A stretch of DNA of 64,000 nucleotides, from positions 5,022,001-5,086,000 of the forward strand of contig JAETXT010000006.1 in assembly GCA_019188255.1 (NCBI GenBank), written 5' to 3'. Origin of the DNA: Verticillium longisporum. Taxonomy: Eukaryota > Ascomycota > Sordariomycetes > Glomerellales > Plectosphaerellaceae. The position numbers and the translations under genes are program-made. Position 1 is the stretch's first letter, and each line of letters begins with the position of its first letter. Shown piece after piece: positions 34,314 to 46,548 of the stretch. Below the pieces are notes generated by a model that did not search any database, was not told the DNA's origin, and saw only the letters and a program-made list of their open reading frames with translations.

Positions 34314-37300
34314 TCAAAAGCGCTTGACCGCCCGAACAAGGCCAACATCCGCCTTGGAGAAAGCAGCCCAATCTGGCGAGTATTGGAGACATTCGTGGAA
34401 AGCCGGGATCGTCTCAGGCGCATTGGCGTCGCTGTAGTGACACTTGATAGTGCCCGATATGCCTGCTCTTTTCCGGAGCTCTTCGACGGTGTCCTTGTCA
34501 ACCGGCTTGTCGGTCTCTAGGGCTGCCTCGTCGGCCTTGTGCTCGTCATTCCACTCCACATCCACGACCCAAGGTGATGTCCAGTCACGGCGGAAGAGCC
34601 TGAGGCTCCCGACGCCTGCATCGGGATACTGTCCCAGTCTAGAATCGAGACCCTCGGAGCCGCGAATGGCAAAGTTCGAGACGGGCTGGTCAAAAATGAC
34701 AGTACAGACCTTCGAGTCCGCCGCGTTAATCGACAGGGTAGCCCGGTTCTTGCTGTCGTCTGATCGTGTAATGTTGACCGACACTAGATGCTGGTATCTC
34801 TTATTGGTGACGGTAACCGTTCCATTATCCAGGCCGTCATGCAGCAGAGGCGGGACCGCGGACCCATCGTACGAACAATCAACAAGACCAGACCTGGCGT
34901 TCGAATCGGTGCAGGTAATTACCTTGCCTGACGTAGAGGGCAGCTCCCCAATGACCGAATGGACGTACTTGTCAAGACCTGTCAGAGAGACCTTGGTGGA
35001 TCCATCGCTCACATCAATCTCCTGCACAAAGTAGATCTTGTACCTGTTGTTTGCAGAGAACGGGAAAGCAATGAGGTTGTAGATGAGCGTGCCAGCGAAC
35101 GCAGCAAAGAGGATGGTGGGAACATAGTAATGAACCCGGTGAATGAAAGGGGCAAGCGGCACGAGTATGACAATGCTGAGAACAGCAATGATCAGGTAGG
35201 TAGTGAGAACGCTGCCTCCATCGGCACCGCCAGCCTGTGTCGCGGCGACAGCGAAAAGCCCAATCTGTCCCCACAAGATGACATTGATCGGAGCCAGCAG
35301 GAGGAACTGCAAGATCCAAGTCCAGCCTGGCAGCCGGCCAGACCAGGGCTGCTCGTTGTCAAAAGGTTTGTGCTTATCGGGACTGCTCTTTCTGGTAAAC
35401 ACAGACCGGTATGCTGTCCCAAAGGTCGATCGCACGCGACTGTCTCCACCAGCCCTCAGAGGCGTGGTCTCAGTAGGCTCGTGGTCGCTATCGTCTCCGT
35501 CACTGTCTTCGGCTTCATCGTTTGGTGTGCCCGGAGCGATCAGAGCATCGTCATGGGGAGCTCGCTGATTCTGTCGCGGACTTGGTGGTCGTCGTGTGCC
35601 CGACGGGCATAGTCGTGCTTCTTGGTGAGACCGAACAGCTCAAGGAAGCTGATAACAGTCGACAGGAAAAGCGCAGAGTGCAGAAACACAACAGGATAAC
35701 CCGATGCGATCTTGAGACGATCCTCCGTCACCGCCACCACAATGAGCAGACCCCAACTGACGATGAAGAGCCAAATGTGAATGTAGCCCCGCTGCAGAGC
35801 ACTTGGTCTGACAGCGCTGGACCCCTTGAGGGTCATCCAGAGGGACACATAAAACAGCGATAGCATCATGCCCCAGCTAGGATGTGTGTCAGATACCAGG
35901 CAGAAACTTCAGAGCTGACAACTTACACTGCATATTCGCTGCTGTAGACGATCATGGGGTTGATCTTGGTGAGCAAAAAGGCCGAGGCCAGCGTAAGCGC
36001 ACCTGAGAAGCCCACTGCGATAGGGAAGCGCGTGAAACCACGGAAGCCGCCGATTGACACGGGGTCCTCTGAACCCTCGTTGTGAACGTTAATCTTTCTC
36101 GAGAAGAAGTAGAGCTTGTCGTGGCAGTTCAAGATGAAGACGATGACGGCAAGGATCAGAGGCGACACAATCAGCAGCGTCAGGGACCACGCGAAAAGTC
36201 CTCGGAGCCCAAAGACAGCGAAGCCTTTGCCGAACATATCGAACCAAACACCCTTGCTGGCGTGGGATCCGCTGGGCACCTTGCGCCTGTCGCCGTCAGA
36301 CCTCTGGCCCGAAAACGTGTGCGTGTTATCCGAGAGGCTCTTGATGGCGGCGATCGAGTTGGAGAGCATATGCCAGAGGCTTGCGGGGGAAGCATGGCGG
36401 GTATCATCCTGGTCAGTGTGGTACCGGGGACGGGGTCTGTAAAAGGCAATGTCGAGCCCACGTTGGCCAAAGATGTCGTCCCAGACTACAAAGTCAGTCT
36501 GACTCTTGACAAGGCCCATGGAGAATCCATCTGAAGCGACGACGAGACCGAATGGGTGAGGGGCCTTCTGGTACGCCTTGGTGACCTGCTCATCAGATGA
36601 TCGGAACAGGACGGCACGGCCGCCGGCGCCGGCACCCTCCAAGTTGACAAATGTGGTAGGGAACGAGAACAGGGGGCTGTTGGCGAAAGCCTTGGCTCCC
36701 AACAGGCCGTCTTCTTCGCCATTGTTGAAGAGGAGCAACAGGCCGCGTTTCGGCTGTCGGCCCTGGGTCGTGAAATAGTTGAGAATCTGCAGGATGCTCA
36801 CGCATCCCATGCCGTCATCAGTGGCACCGTAACCGGACGCAACCCTGGCTTAAGTTAGTTTTCTTCGCACACACACACAGCGCATACATGAAATGGCTAG
36901 CCTTACGAGTCGTAGTGGGCGTTGACGAGAACACCTCCTTTGCCAATGACGCGCACGTCATTCTTGCCGGACTTCCACCACTCGCCTTCTTCATCCTCGG
37001 TGCCACGAATGTAGACCAACTTGTTGGTGCCCTCGAAGTATGTGCCCACGCCAGCGGTGTGATCGCCAAGCATGCCAATATCGGTCGCCCATGTCACATT
37101 GGCGAGGTTGTCATCGAAGACCGTCACGGATGGGGCAGAGGAAGAACGGCTGGAGAGCTCGAGGGTGGCATCAGCATTTCGCTTGGGAGCGCTAAGAAAC
37201 AAAGTTAGTCAGGCGGAAGACAAGCAAGACTACGGAATAAAGACTGACATGGTCTTGGTCCCCTGCACGGCACCAGTCTTTTCCAAGGTCCAGTTCACAT

Positions 37301-37574
37301 CGTTGCGGTCGAGAATGGTGGCGATGCGCTCGAGGATGTAGTCGCCAACACGTTCGTTGTCACGGCTGTTGTAGGGGTGGTAGTGTTTCGTGATGGTCGT
37401 CAGGTCGTGCCAGGCTTCGGTCAGATTGATACCGGGGGTCGGGGTCGGGGAGGATGGCGCGGGGGGCACGGTCTCATGAATCCACAGCAGAGGTACTAGG
37501 AGAGCAATGTAGATAATGATGGTCCAGAAGGTGACGGGTCCGACCCGGAAGCCGAAGGGGTTGTAGCACTTCAT
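34314..37574 (-). CDS. Vacuolar membrane protease (M28 family, Pff1-like), with one frame break
   Basis: This is a multi-pass vacuolar membrane protein with a zinc aminopeptidase-like domain. Exons are 37574-37249, 37191-36907, 36844-35927 and 35876-34314. The first helix ([18 protein letters not shown]) precedes the M28 domain. Visible metal ligands are the His and Asp of NAHYDS, the Asp of GATDDGMG, the glutamates of NNGEEDG, NLEGAG and the His of YHTDQDD. Eight or so membrane helices follow, then a lumenal beta-rich C-terminus. The frame breaks at four C on the coding strand (35555-35558), after RISELP. One extra C continues into an acidic loop and the next helices, giving 1030 residues, normal for the family. 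The first intron uses a GTCAGT donor; its product joins GTKTI to APKRNAD. Confidence 0.9.
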
Positions 37575-38482
37575 GGCGGGCGTCAGACGGTGGACGGACG
37601 GCAGAGAGCCAGGTGCGTGAATGGTGTCTGGTGGTAGTCCAAAAAAGATGAGGCCGCCGAGACGACGGGGTATGGCCTGGCAGAGAGCGCAAAGGGTGAG
37701 GAGGTTGACGGCACAGTCGATATTGGAAGTGGGAGACAGAGGAGGGCGGGGTGGCCCAAGCTCCATTGCTGCTACACTCGAGCGATGTCATCATAGGCAG
37801 GTAGGTGCCTATAGCTGTCTAAGGCACATGCACCCTACCACAGGTCGTGGTTGGCCTGGAATGCGGGGCGAGGAAGCCACGCATCTGTCGCTATCGCCGA
37901 GGTGAACCGCTGTGGTCCGCTGTGGCCCGCTGTGGCCCGCTGGGATGTAGGTAGCGCCTGCATCGCATATGCAAGTCATGCCCTGTCTCCAGCATTCTCA
38001 TGCACACCAATCGAGAGAACCTGTGACCGCGAGGCCCAGCGAACATGAAGCTCACAACTGAACATTTCCGCAGGTCATTCTCATCACAACATGCACGAGG
38101 CACAATGCCAAACCTTGATAGTTTTGCGTTAGTCACTACATATTGGGTGCATAATGAAGTCAGTCTAATGGTACATTTCAGTGCCTGCTCGGGCACTCCC
38201 AGTCGTGATCGACCTGCGCGGATCGCCGGTGCAGACTCTCCTCGGATTCTCTAGACTTGTTAGACGCCCCCAGAGCAAGATAGACGGTGCCTGAAGCCTA
38301 GAAAGTCAAGACGGCCTGTCATGTCAAGAGGTCATCATCATGCAAGCTCAACAGCCCTGCTCGTCAGTACATGGCGACTTGTCCACGATAGGTAGCTCAG
38401 GCATGTTCAGGTGTGCTAGGCCGTCTCAAGAAGCCAAACGCTGTTAGTCCACTGTAGCCGCTAGCCTTGTCGTTGGCCTCCC
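37575..38482. other. Intergenic region between vacuolar protease and branchpoint-bridging protein genes
   Basis: About 900 bases, including the protease promoter and the splicing gene's 3' UTR. A local GTGGCCCGCT duplication lies at about 37918-37940. No gene is supported. Confidence 0.4.
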
Positions 38483-40624
38483 TCAAGCGCCAGGAGGGGG
38501 CGGGGGCGGCTGGTCGCTGGGAGGTGGAGGAGGTGCGTTGTCCGAGGGGGGCGGAGGAGGAGGAGCACCGCCTGCGTACTGCTGGATAAGTGCGTTAAGG
38601 TTGCCAGTGAGGTTAGGCGGGGCTCCAAGACCAGGAGCTCCAGGTGGCGGCGGGATGCCGGGAGGAGCACTCATGCCGGGAGGAGCACCATAGCCACCAG
38701 AGTAACCGCCGTAGCCTCCGTAGCCGCCCTGCGTACCAGGAGCCTGCTGCCACGGCGCGGCGTTCTGACCACCATGACTGCCATAGTTGTTACCACCTTG
38801 ACCGCCGTAATAGTCGCCACCGCCGCCGCCGCCACCACCACCATGGCCGCGATGATCATCGCGGTCGCGGTTACGGTCACGCGCCCAGGGAGCAGCACCG
38901 CCGCCTCCACCACCACCGCCGCCGCCGCCAGAGCCGCCGTCATGGTTCGACTCGTTGCGCGACCGCCAGGGAGCAGGCCCGCCTGTTGGGCCGCGCTGCC
39001 AGGGCTTGACATCACCACCTCTCTGGTCGTTGTTATACGAGCCAGGTCCGGCTTCGATGCGAGCAGGAGGAGCGCCATCGGCGGGGCCGCCGCCAAGCTC
39101 TTGCATGAGTTGCTGAGCTGGGTCAGTATACCATTGCACACCGGGTCAGGGGATGGACATACCTCGTACTCGCGATCGACGGCATCGCCACCGTCGATGC
39201 GACCGGCAGGACGTGGGCCGGCGCCGTCGTTGCGCCAGCTGGCTCCACGCTGGCGGTCGGGACAATCCCTAGCCATATGGCCAGCGTTGCCACAGACTCT
39301 GCAGATGATGCTGGCGGTGTAGTTCTGCTTCTCGGGGCAGTCGTACTTGCGATGTCCGATTTGACCACAGTTCTGGCAAGCCTGGTTCTCGTCGTCACGG
39401 AGCGTGCCGTTCAGAGCAGCAAGCTCACGGAGCTGGTTACGCTTGAGCTCATTCTGGCCTTCGGGGATGGAAGCAGCCTATAGTTCATTAGTACATGTTC
39501 AGAAAAACAGGAGGCGCAAAACGTACCGTCTCAATGACATTATGAATCAGCTTTTTGGCCTTGTTGACCTTCTCCTCCGTGTCGGCCATGATGAGGCAGT
39601 GGAGGTCCTCCTCCTGGTTACTGGAATGAGCGGCGTCGGAACGGCCCTTGCCCTCCTTGACGGAGCCCTTGCCACGAATGGCAATCTTGGCGCCAGATTC
39701 GTTTTCCATCTTCTTCAAAGTATTGCCACGAGGGCCGATAAGTAAGCCAACTTCAGGGGGAAAGCTAAGTGTTAGTCTCTGTGTCAAGTAAGGGGCATGT
39801 GGCAGGTTAGGTCTCTCAAAGGCCAAGCTTGCCAACACGCCGATAGGGCGCATGGCAAGCCGGCCCGTTCCAGGTACGGGAAGGAAAGGAGGAGTGGTTA
39901 GAAGGGTTAGAGGGTTAGCAATCATACTGAAGTTAATCTCTGGGTAATCGTTGACGGGCACGTAGACCTTCTCCTGGGTCTTGGTCGGCCTGCGGTAATC
40001 CTGGGGCGGGTGGTAGTTGGGGATCGTCTTCATGGCCTTCTCGATGAGTTTGTGGCGCTCATCCTCGAGCTTCTTGCGGTAGCGGTACTCGCGAGTGTTG
40101 ATACGGCGACCATGGTTGTCGTATTGGGGTGCAGGAGAGGGCGATCTATGATACTGTCAGTCAAAGGGATACCACGAGATCAGTAGGGGTGGGACGTACC
40201 GGTCGCCGTCGGCAGGGACGACATCGTCGATGCGAAGCTTTTGACTAATTTCTTCGATTCGAAGATGCAGGGTGTACGCCTCGAGCTGTTCGCTGGTCAT
40301 GTTGGCCATGATGGCCGTCGGCAGGCCCATAAGGCCAGCGGCCTTGTTTTCGGAGGCGTCGCCCCATCGGTTGCGCTTCTTGCGGCGTCGCGGGCCATCG
40401 GCATCGGTGCCTATGGTCGGCGCGTCAGCGATGGATATCTACATCGTGCAGTAAAAGCCAGACTTACGAGGTTCAGGACTACGACCGCGCTTCAGTTCGG
40501 CACCACCAACTGCAGGGGCACGGTCGCGACCACCGCCGCCGCCGTCTTCTTCGTCATCGCCAAAGCGACGCTTTCCCAGTGGGATGTTGTTCGAACCGGT
40601 GATGCCCTGGTTTCTCCACGACAT
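38483..40624 (-). CDS. Branchpoint-bridging protein / splicing factor 1 (BBP)
   Basis: BBP binds the intron branch site in the early spliceosome and bridges to U2AF. Six exons are read: 40624-40468, 40410-40200, 40145-39928, 39750-39527, 39477-39163 and 39112-38483, giving 584 residues. The order is an N-terminal basic region ([10 protein letters not shown]), the helix-hairpin and KH-Qua2 domain ([20 protein letters not shown], with GPRG as the RNA-binding loop), two CCHC zinc knuckles ([14 protein letters not shown] and [14 protein letters not shown]), a Gly-rich region and a Pro-rich C-terminus. Intron 3 is the longest (177 bases). The last acceptor was set at 39113 because it keeps the phase and joins DREYE to QLMQELGG. 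Confidence 0.93.
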
Positions 40625-41055
40625 GATGGAGGACGCGCGATGGCTGAGAGAATGCGCGGGTCAGGAGAGCGTTTGTTGGTGGGAGGAGAGTATTTGAACG
40701 TTGGCTGGGGCCGAGGAGCGGCAACTACCTAATGTTCAGGATGCGAATTTAAAATGGGGCCCAGATCCTTGGGGGCCAAAGACAGTTAGCGCCAGATGCT
40801 CTCCACCCAACTGTGAATCACGTGCTCCGCCAAGATATTCGTTCCCTCTGTTGGTGGGAGAGAATGGAGCTCAGTGCCGTCCTGGCCCCTTGGGTACCTC
40901 GGTACTCAACCAAAGTCACTGCTGGGACAGTAGGATACGTATCAGATATGGTAATATTTGGATTGATTATTGTACTCAGAAGCCGCCTGCACTTCTCACG
41001 TTTCAGGACTCAAAACAATGATGTACAATCCAGTCCTTTGTCATTGCTGTACAGC
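40625..41055. other. Spacer between BBP promoter and GST 3' end
   Basis: 431 bases. The part next to 40625 is the BBP upstream region; the part next to 41055 is probably the GST 3' UTR. No gene is seen. Confidence 0.4.
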
Positions 41056-42112
41056 TTAGTTTTTGGCATCCTCCTTCATGCCACTCTGCACCCACTGCCT
41101 CGACTCGGCAGCCGCCTTCTCCAACTCTTCCTCGCTCTTTTGCGCCGACTCGAGAGCAGTGTGCTTGGTGGGAACGTGGCGGCCCTTTTCGAATCCGGGG
41201 CGCTCGAGCAGCTTGTACAGCCACTTCTTGACGTGGGGGAACTCCTCAATGTCAATGCCGGCCCAGTCTGTTCATGTCAGCTCGGTTCACTCACGCCTGT
41301 CATCGCGAAGAGGGGCAGCACACGTCGCCTTCCCAAAAGCAACGAAGGGAAAAGTAAGGGGGGTTAAAGGGAAAGGGCACATACGGGCAGCGGCGATCCA
41401 GCCCCAGCAGGAGATGTCCGCAACAGTCAGCTTGTCGCCGACGATGAAGCCGGACGAAGACTTGGCCAGGTGCGTGTCCAGAGTGCGGTAGAGGCGGCGC
41501 GACTCGTTGGTGTAGCGGTCGATACCGTACTGGATCTGCTCGGGTGCGTAGCCTGGACACTCGTCAGCGGCGGCGTCTCACTCGCTCGCACGTCCGCGAC
41601 GGCTGAAGGGACATACGCTTGAAGTGGTTGGCCTGGCCCTGCATGGGTCCGAGGCCGCCCATCTGCCACATCAGCCAGTTGGTGGTCTCCCAGTGCTCGC
41701 GCGAGCCGGCGGGGTAGGACACCTTGTGGTCCTTGTCGTAGCGGTCGACGAGGTACTGCAGGATGCTGCCGCTCTCGAAGATGCGGATGGGCTTGCCGTC
41801 ATCGAACGAGTCTGTGAGAGCCGGGATGCGGCCGTTGGGGTTGATCTCGAGGAACCAGGGCTCCTGTCAGGTGGCATGAGTATCGACTGCTCTGGTTGGT
41901 CACGTCTGCTCGGAGCTCTTCTCACCTTCTGTGTGTTCTTGGAGATATCAATCTTGGTCACCTTTTTGATTCAAGATTAGCACGACTTCACCAAGCGCAG
42001 CTGAGTGACCAACTTGGTACGGAAGGCCGAGCTCCTCAAGCAGGATGGACGCCTTGATGCCGTTGGGTGTACCGGTGGTGTACAAGTGGATGTCACTCTT
42101 GGGGGCAGCCAT
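41056..42112 (-). CDS. Glutathione S-transferase (Ure2/GTT-like)
   Basis: This cytosolic enzyme conjugates or reduces substrates with glutathione. Exons are 42112-42014, 41961-41926, 41863-41617, 41552-41385 and 41267-41056, summing to 253 residues. The thioredoxin-like domain includes IHLYTTGTPNGIKASILLEE, EPWFLEINPNGRIPALTD and the glutathione-binding motif FESGSILQYL. The helical domain contains FIVGDKLTVADISCWGWIAAA, the N-capping box of GSTs. Exon 2 is only 36 bases. Exon 1 ends at a GTTGGT donor, which is non-consensus, but the join LPYQ-VTKIDISKN is right for the family. An in-frame upstream ATG at 42154 would add 14 residues. Confidence 0.88.
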
Positions 42113-43156
42113 TTTGAAAAATTGCTTCGACAGAAGTCCCAGTCTAGAAGTCATGAAATGTGATAACGTTCAAATGGTCGTTGTGATCCTGGTGTTGAGA
42201 TCAAAGAAGTACCAAGTAAAGCACGGTGGGGTGAGGGCAGAAGGAACTGGACCAATTCAAGGAGGAACGCGGTAGCTCTTTTTAAAAAAGCTCCAGGTCT
42301 CTCTCCCCTTTCTGGCGCCGCATATGTTGGAAGAGGGACCACCCATGACGGTCCCAGTAAGTCACCTTGGTCACCTCTTCCCGGCCGGCTCGACTACCCC
42401 GCATGACAAGAGAGCGTCGTGGACGTTTAGCATATCGCATCGTGGGTGGTGTCCCGGAACAGCGGGGCTTGTTGTGCATGTCGTCATGGCGATGCTCCTC
42501 TCCAAATTGGTGAGACCTTACATAAGGTCCATTTGTGCATAACTTTCGACACTAGTCGGATCTCGGATTCCGTACGACGAATTGTTAAGTTTTCACCCTG
42601 AAGGTATGGGCGATGGTCGTGTTCTGGTGCACCGTAATCAGTCAGTACTTGCTGGGCATTTCATTACCAATGTGCCGGGTCGGATGCATTACAAAGCAAG
42701 CATTACTGTCAGCACTAGACCTGTCCAGGGGTTCAAGGCACCTCTTCCTTGCGACAACGAACAGCTAAACATTATTCATCAAGGCAAAGCTGAAGCAGAG
42801 AAATGTCAATTCGTTGTTTCTGTCGCTCTTACTTGGATACAATAAGCAGAAGTCATGAGCAGCGCTCCTAAGCGAGTGATTCCTCCACGCTCGACCACGC
42901 CCGTAGGGTATTTCATCCAACCAATCCGATGTTGTCGTCTTCTTCCCAGCACTCTCTCATCGTGTTGCGACGTAGGCGCAGCATCATCAGAGCCTCTGAA
43001 GTGTCGCAGACAGGATCCATTTTCAGGAACCAGAATAGCCCGCTTTAGCACTGTGTGTGCCAAGTTTATCGACTGCAGCTTCTACGTATGCAGATCGCTG
43101 TGTAGAGGGAAGCTTGGGCGTCATATCAGTCGCCCTGCACTGTTGGCTCCTCCGGC
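42113..43156. other. Intergenic region between GST and Dcr2-like genes
   Basis: About 1 kb. The proximal part is the GST promoter; the distal part is the phosphoesterase 3' UTR. Short frames on the plus strand (for example 42582-42845) show no recognisable protein. Confidence 0.38.
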
Positions 43157-45002
43157 TTATGGCGTCGAAGGCAAGACAGCCTTGCCGTGGTCGACGATAA
43201 GCTGCTCATCGATCCGTTTCTCAATGTCGCCGTACTCAAGCCTCTTCCATGTCTTGATGCGCCCTTGGTTGGTGTCAACGTCAAAGATCCGCACGCGGCG
43301 ATGGTAGCCGCCATAACCGGCATAACCGCCGAACCCGACGCCGCCGCCGTAGCACATCCAAAGTGCTGGCTTCTTGTTCGCGTCCTTGGAAATGGCGCAA
43401 TAATCGTTTACGTGGTCACTGAGAGAGCGTTAGTGATGTGAATATCGGGTTTTAGGAGGTAGTACTCACTGTCCGGCGCTGACCATGACGATTCCCTTCT
43501 CAACGAGAGCATCCCGGAAACCCGAGTTGAAGTGGGGTGCCGTAACGCCCTCCTTCCACTCGCCGACGTACTGGTTGTCGCGTTCTCGGTACTCAGGCAG
43601 GGGAATATGGATGAAAGCAAGATCCATGTGCGTATGCGTGTACTCCTTGTGCTTCTTCTCAAGGTTGGATGCTGTGTTCTTGAACCAGGTGATCTGGCTC
43701 GGCTTAATCCAGTCATAGCCATGATACGTACGCTCGTTGGGCGAATACGAGTGTGAATCCAACATGTAGATAGTCAAGGCTGAGTGGTCTGAGCTGCCGC
43801 GGGCCAGAATCTCGATGTAGTAGTTGCCAACGCCGTCAACCTCCTCCGGACCGGCTATCGAGAGGGAGTACGGCAGGCCTTCCATGATAGCCATCTGGGT
43901 GGCCCTTGGAAGCGAGCCTTCATCGTCGTGGTTGCCGAAGATGGCGACGTAGGGGATTTTGCGCTTGACCAGGATTTGTGCAAATTTGAAGATTGCCTGT
44001 CACGCGTTAGCAAGATTCCACTGCCTCATTACCGAGGTACACGTACGGACTGGGCATCAGGCGCCGTTTCACCATTCACCTGGTCGCCACTCAAGACCAC
44101 CAGGTTTGGCTTCTCCTCGTCGATAATCCTTGTCACGAAATCAAGCGTTCTCGGGTCAGCCTCGCAAGGACCACCGTTGTAACTATCGGGGACCGCATCG
44201 CGGCATTTGCCGACACCGGTGCTCAAGTGAAGGTCGGCCAGCTGCATAATCTTGAACTTGCCATTGTCGGGAATTCGAGGTTTGGGCTTGATGGGATCTT
44301 TGGCCGGGCCTCGGCGAACGGTGAGATGGGAGACGGGCGTGTCGCTGCTGATTCCGAGAAGAAAGGGGTTTTGCCAGCGATTGACCAGCCGTCACGTGCC
44401 TCGACGGCATCATCGCCAAAGAGGACGTCGACGGCAGTGATGGTATCCTTGGAGTCGCCGAGCTTGTGGTTCGGGGTCCGCTTCACCCAGAGGCCGCCAG
44501 GACGAGACTCCCAGAGCTCGGGATCGTCACCCTTGGTGCCGGTGCTGGTGGGGTTGAGTCGGCCGACGGAGACGTCGAGCACAATGCGATCATCGGGCAA
44601 CAGCTCCTCCTCCTTCTTGCGCGCAACGTGTAGGTACGCGTGTGATGTCCAAGTCTTTCCGAGGTAGAGGTCCTTCTCAACACGCTGCCAGACTTTGGGA
44701 TTCAGCTTGCAAGAGGCGAAGGGGTTGACACTGGAGCATTGGGCAAGTGTAATGTCGGTGACGATCATGCCATGGTTGTGTTGGGGCATGTAGTTGTGGA
44801 TGGACTTGGGAAGCACCCTGAAGTTACGGTCGAGGAAGACGACGAAGCAAAAGGCGACCACAGTCGCTCCAGCAAGCTGGAAGATGGATCGGATCTATGG
44901 CGTTGTGGTTAGGATAGTTGAGCATGTGACTGGGAAGGGATGGAAGGAGGATTCGGCGGTTCGGCAAGGACATTTTCTTGGACGTACTACTTTGCGCGTC
45001 AT
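43157..45002 (-). CDS. Dcr2-like calcineurin-type metallophosphoesterase, with one frame break
   Basis: The family contains yeast Dcr2, a phosphatase affecting cell-cycle start and the unfolded protein response. Exons are a 15-base exon 45002-44988, then 44894-44047, 43996-43470 and 43418-43157. An N-terminal hydrophobic anchor (LAGATVVAFCFVVFL) is followed by the metal-site motifs in order: LADLHLS (DxH), LSGDQVNG (GD), GNHDDE and GHDHVNDY (GHxH). The C-terminal YGGGVGFGGYAGYGGY region is Gly/Tyr-rich. The frame breaks at four C on the coding strand (44365-44368), after WSIAGKTP. One extra C continues FLLGISSDTPVSHLTVRRGP and yields 550 residues. A plain purple acid phosphatase is less likely because the motif set is that of Dcr2-like proteins. 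Confidence 0.85.
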
Positions 45003-46548
45003 GCTGTTGGCGCTGGGACGAGGCGTCTCCGGCTAGATGCAACATTTACAAGAGAGAAGAACTGTGCGACGAAGGGCGCGCGACCACGTTCGATTAAAGG
45101 GCCAGGATGTTGGGCAGGCCAGGGGACTCGCAGCGAGCCTTCGTCGTGATCGGCCTAGGCCATATCCTAGCGAGATCGGCTGGTGAGTAGATTCGGAAGA
45201 GTTGCGCAGAAGGCAGAAGTATAGGGATCGTGGTCCAGTGGGTGTTTGCCACTGGGAGAGTCGTTCAAAGGGAGGAAAGGTCGGGTCGGACACAGCGTTT
45301 TTGCGATGTAGGGAAACGGTTTCTGGAGCCGTCAGAGGGAGAAGAAGAGTATCGAACGGTAAGAGTGGAAAGCAATGCGGCCAACACGGCGCCAACGGGA
45401 TGCAAGACGGAAGGAAGACTTGGGCCAGGAGCAAAGGTTCAGTTCTCGGCGACGCCCACATTGGTGGGCATGTCATGCCAAGCTCCCTTTTGTGGAGCCG
45501 GCGAGCGAGGGCCGCTACGAGAGGTGCTGGCGGGGAGGCTGTAGAGGCCCAGCTAGTGTACGTCGTAGGTCTGGCCCCTTTGGGCCTGCCACCGCCGGGG
45601 GGTCGGCTCTACCTGGCTGTATGGCAATGGGAATCTGGGGTAGGTAGGTACCTTATGGTACCTACCTAGGTAGCTAGCACGATGCACGTCCAGCTGACTT
45701 CTTCCCTGGAGCTGTAGCTGTTGCTGCCGATGCTGTGTCTGGGTAGGTCCCTAGGTAGCTTTGAGAGGTTAGGCTCTCGATGTTCGCAGGTCGTATCTTA
45801 TTAGGTTCTCAAAGGCCAGATAACCTTTTCTTCAAGCTCAAATGTCAAACAGGCAGCACTTTGTTCATCTGCCTGCGCACGGCGGGTCCTGCCCCTTTGT
45901 CGAGAAGGACCTTCTGGGTCAGATGCATCACTGTCCTCTTGACTGTGTACCCGCAGAATCATGTTCATAACGTGTCATAAGGTACCTTGCAATCTCCAGG
46001 CCCCCCATCTCAACTTTTTTATCGGGCTTCCTCTGTGTAGATGTAGTCTCCGTCTCGTCCGCATACCTCCTTTTTCGGTCCCCCTACACTTTGGCGACCT
46101 TGCAGGTACTTCCAGTGAAGCTCCAGGGCAAATGCAGGTACTCGGTGGTCCGTGCGCGGGTCTCGTCGCAATGCAGCCCAGCGACGGGTGAAAGGTGAAG
46201 GTGAAGGAATGGACAGGTCCCCCATGCGCCTGCCGCCTGGATCGTCATCCAGCTCCAGTTCCCTCTCAGCTTTCTGTTCTACTACCATCTTATTCATCAA
46301 CAAGGGAAGGCCCACACAGACCTCTTCCCTCCTCCCATCCTCACCTCACCCATCTGGCTCTACCGATTTTTGTCCATTGACCACCCACTACCTCAAGACT
46401 TAGCGAACAAGGCACTCGGCACTCTTCCGAACGTCCTTCGCCCTAATTACCAAGACGCGCTTCAGCTTGACGCGCCTGCTCCCAGCATCCCCATCATCAA
46501 CTGTCGCATCCATCCTTCGCCCCAAGCTCGACTCGAATACACCTCACA
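45003..46548. other. Divergent intergenic region between Dcr2-like and SAP-domain genes
   Basis: About 1.5 kb containing both promoters and a CT-rich leader before 46549. Around 45640-45680 and 45740 it carries TAGGTA/TACCTA motifs, including the perfect inverted repeat listed separately. No gene is supported. Confidence 0.4.
45641..45668. repeat. Perfect 12-bp inverted repeat with 4-base loop
   Basis: TAGGTAGGTACC is followed by TTAT and then its exact reverse complement. Further TAGGTA units flank it on the right. The same motif family appears near 11430 and 45750, so it is a dispersed motif of this genome. Function is unknown. Confidence 0.7.
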
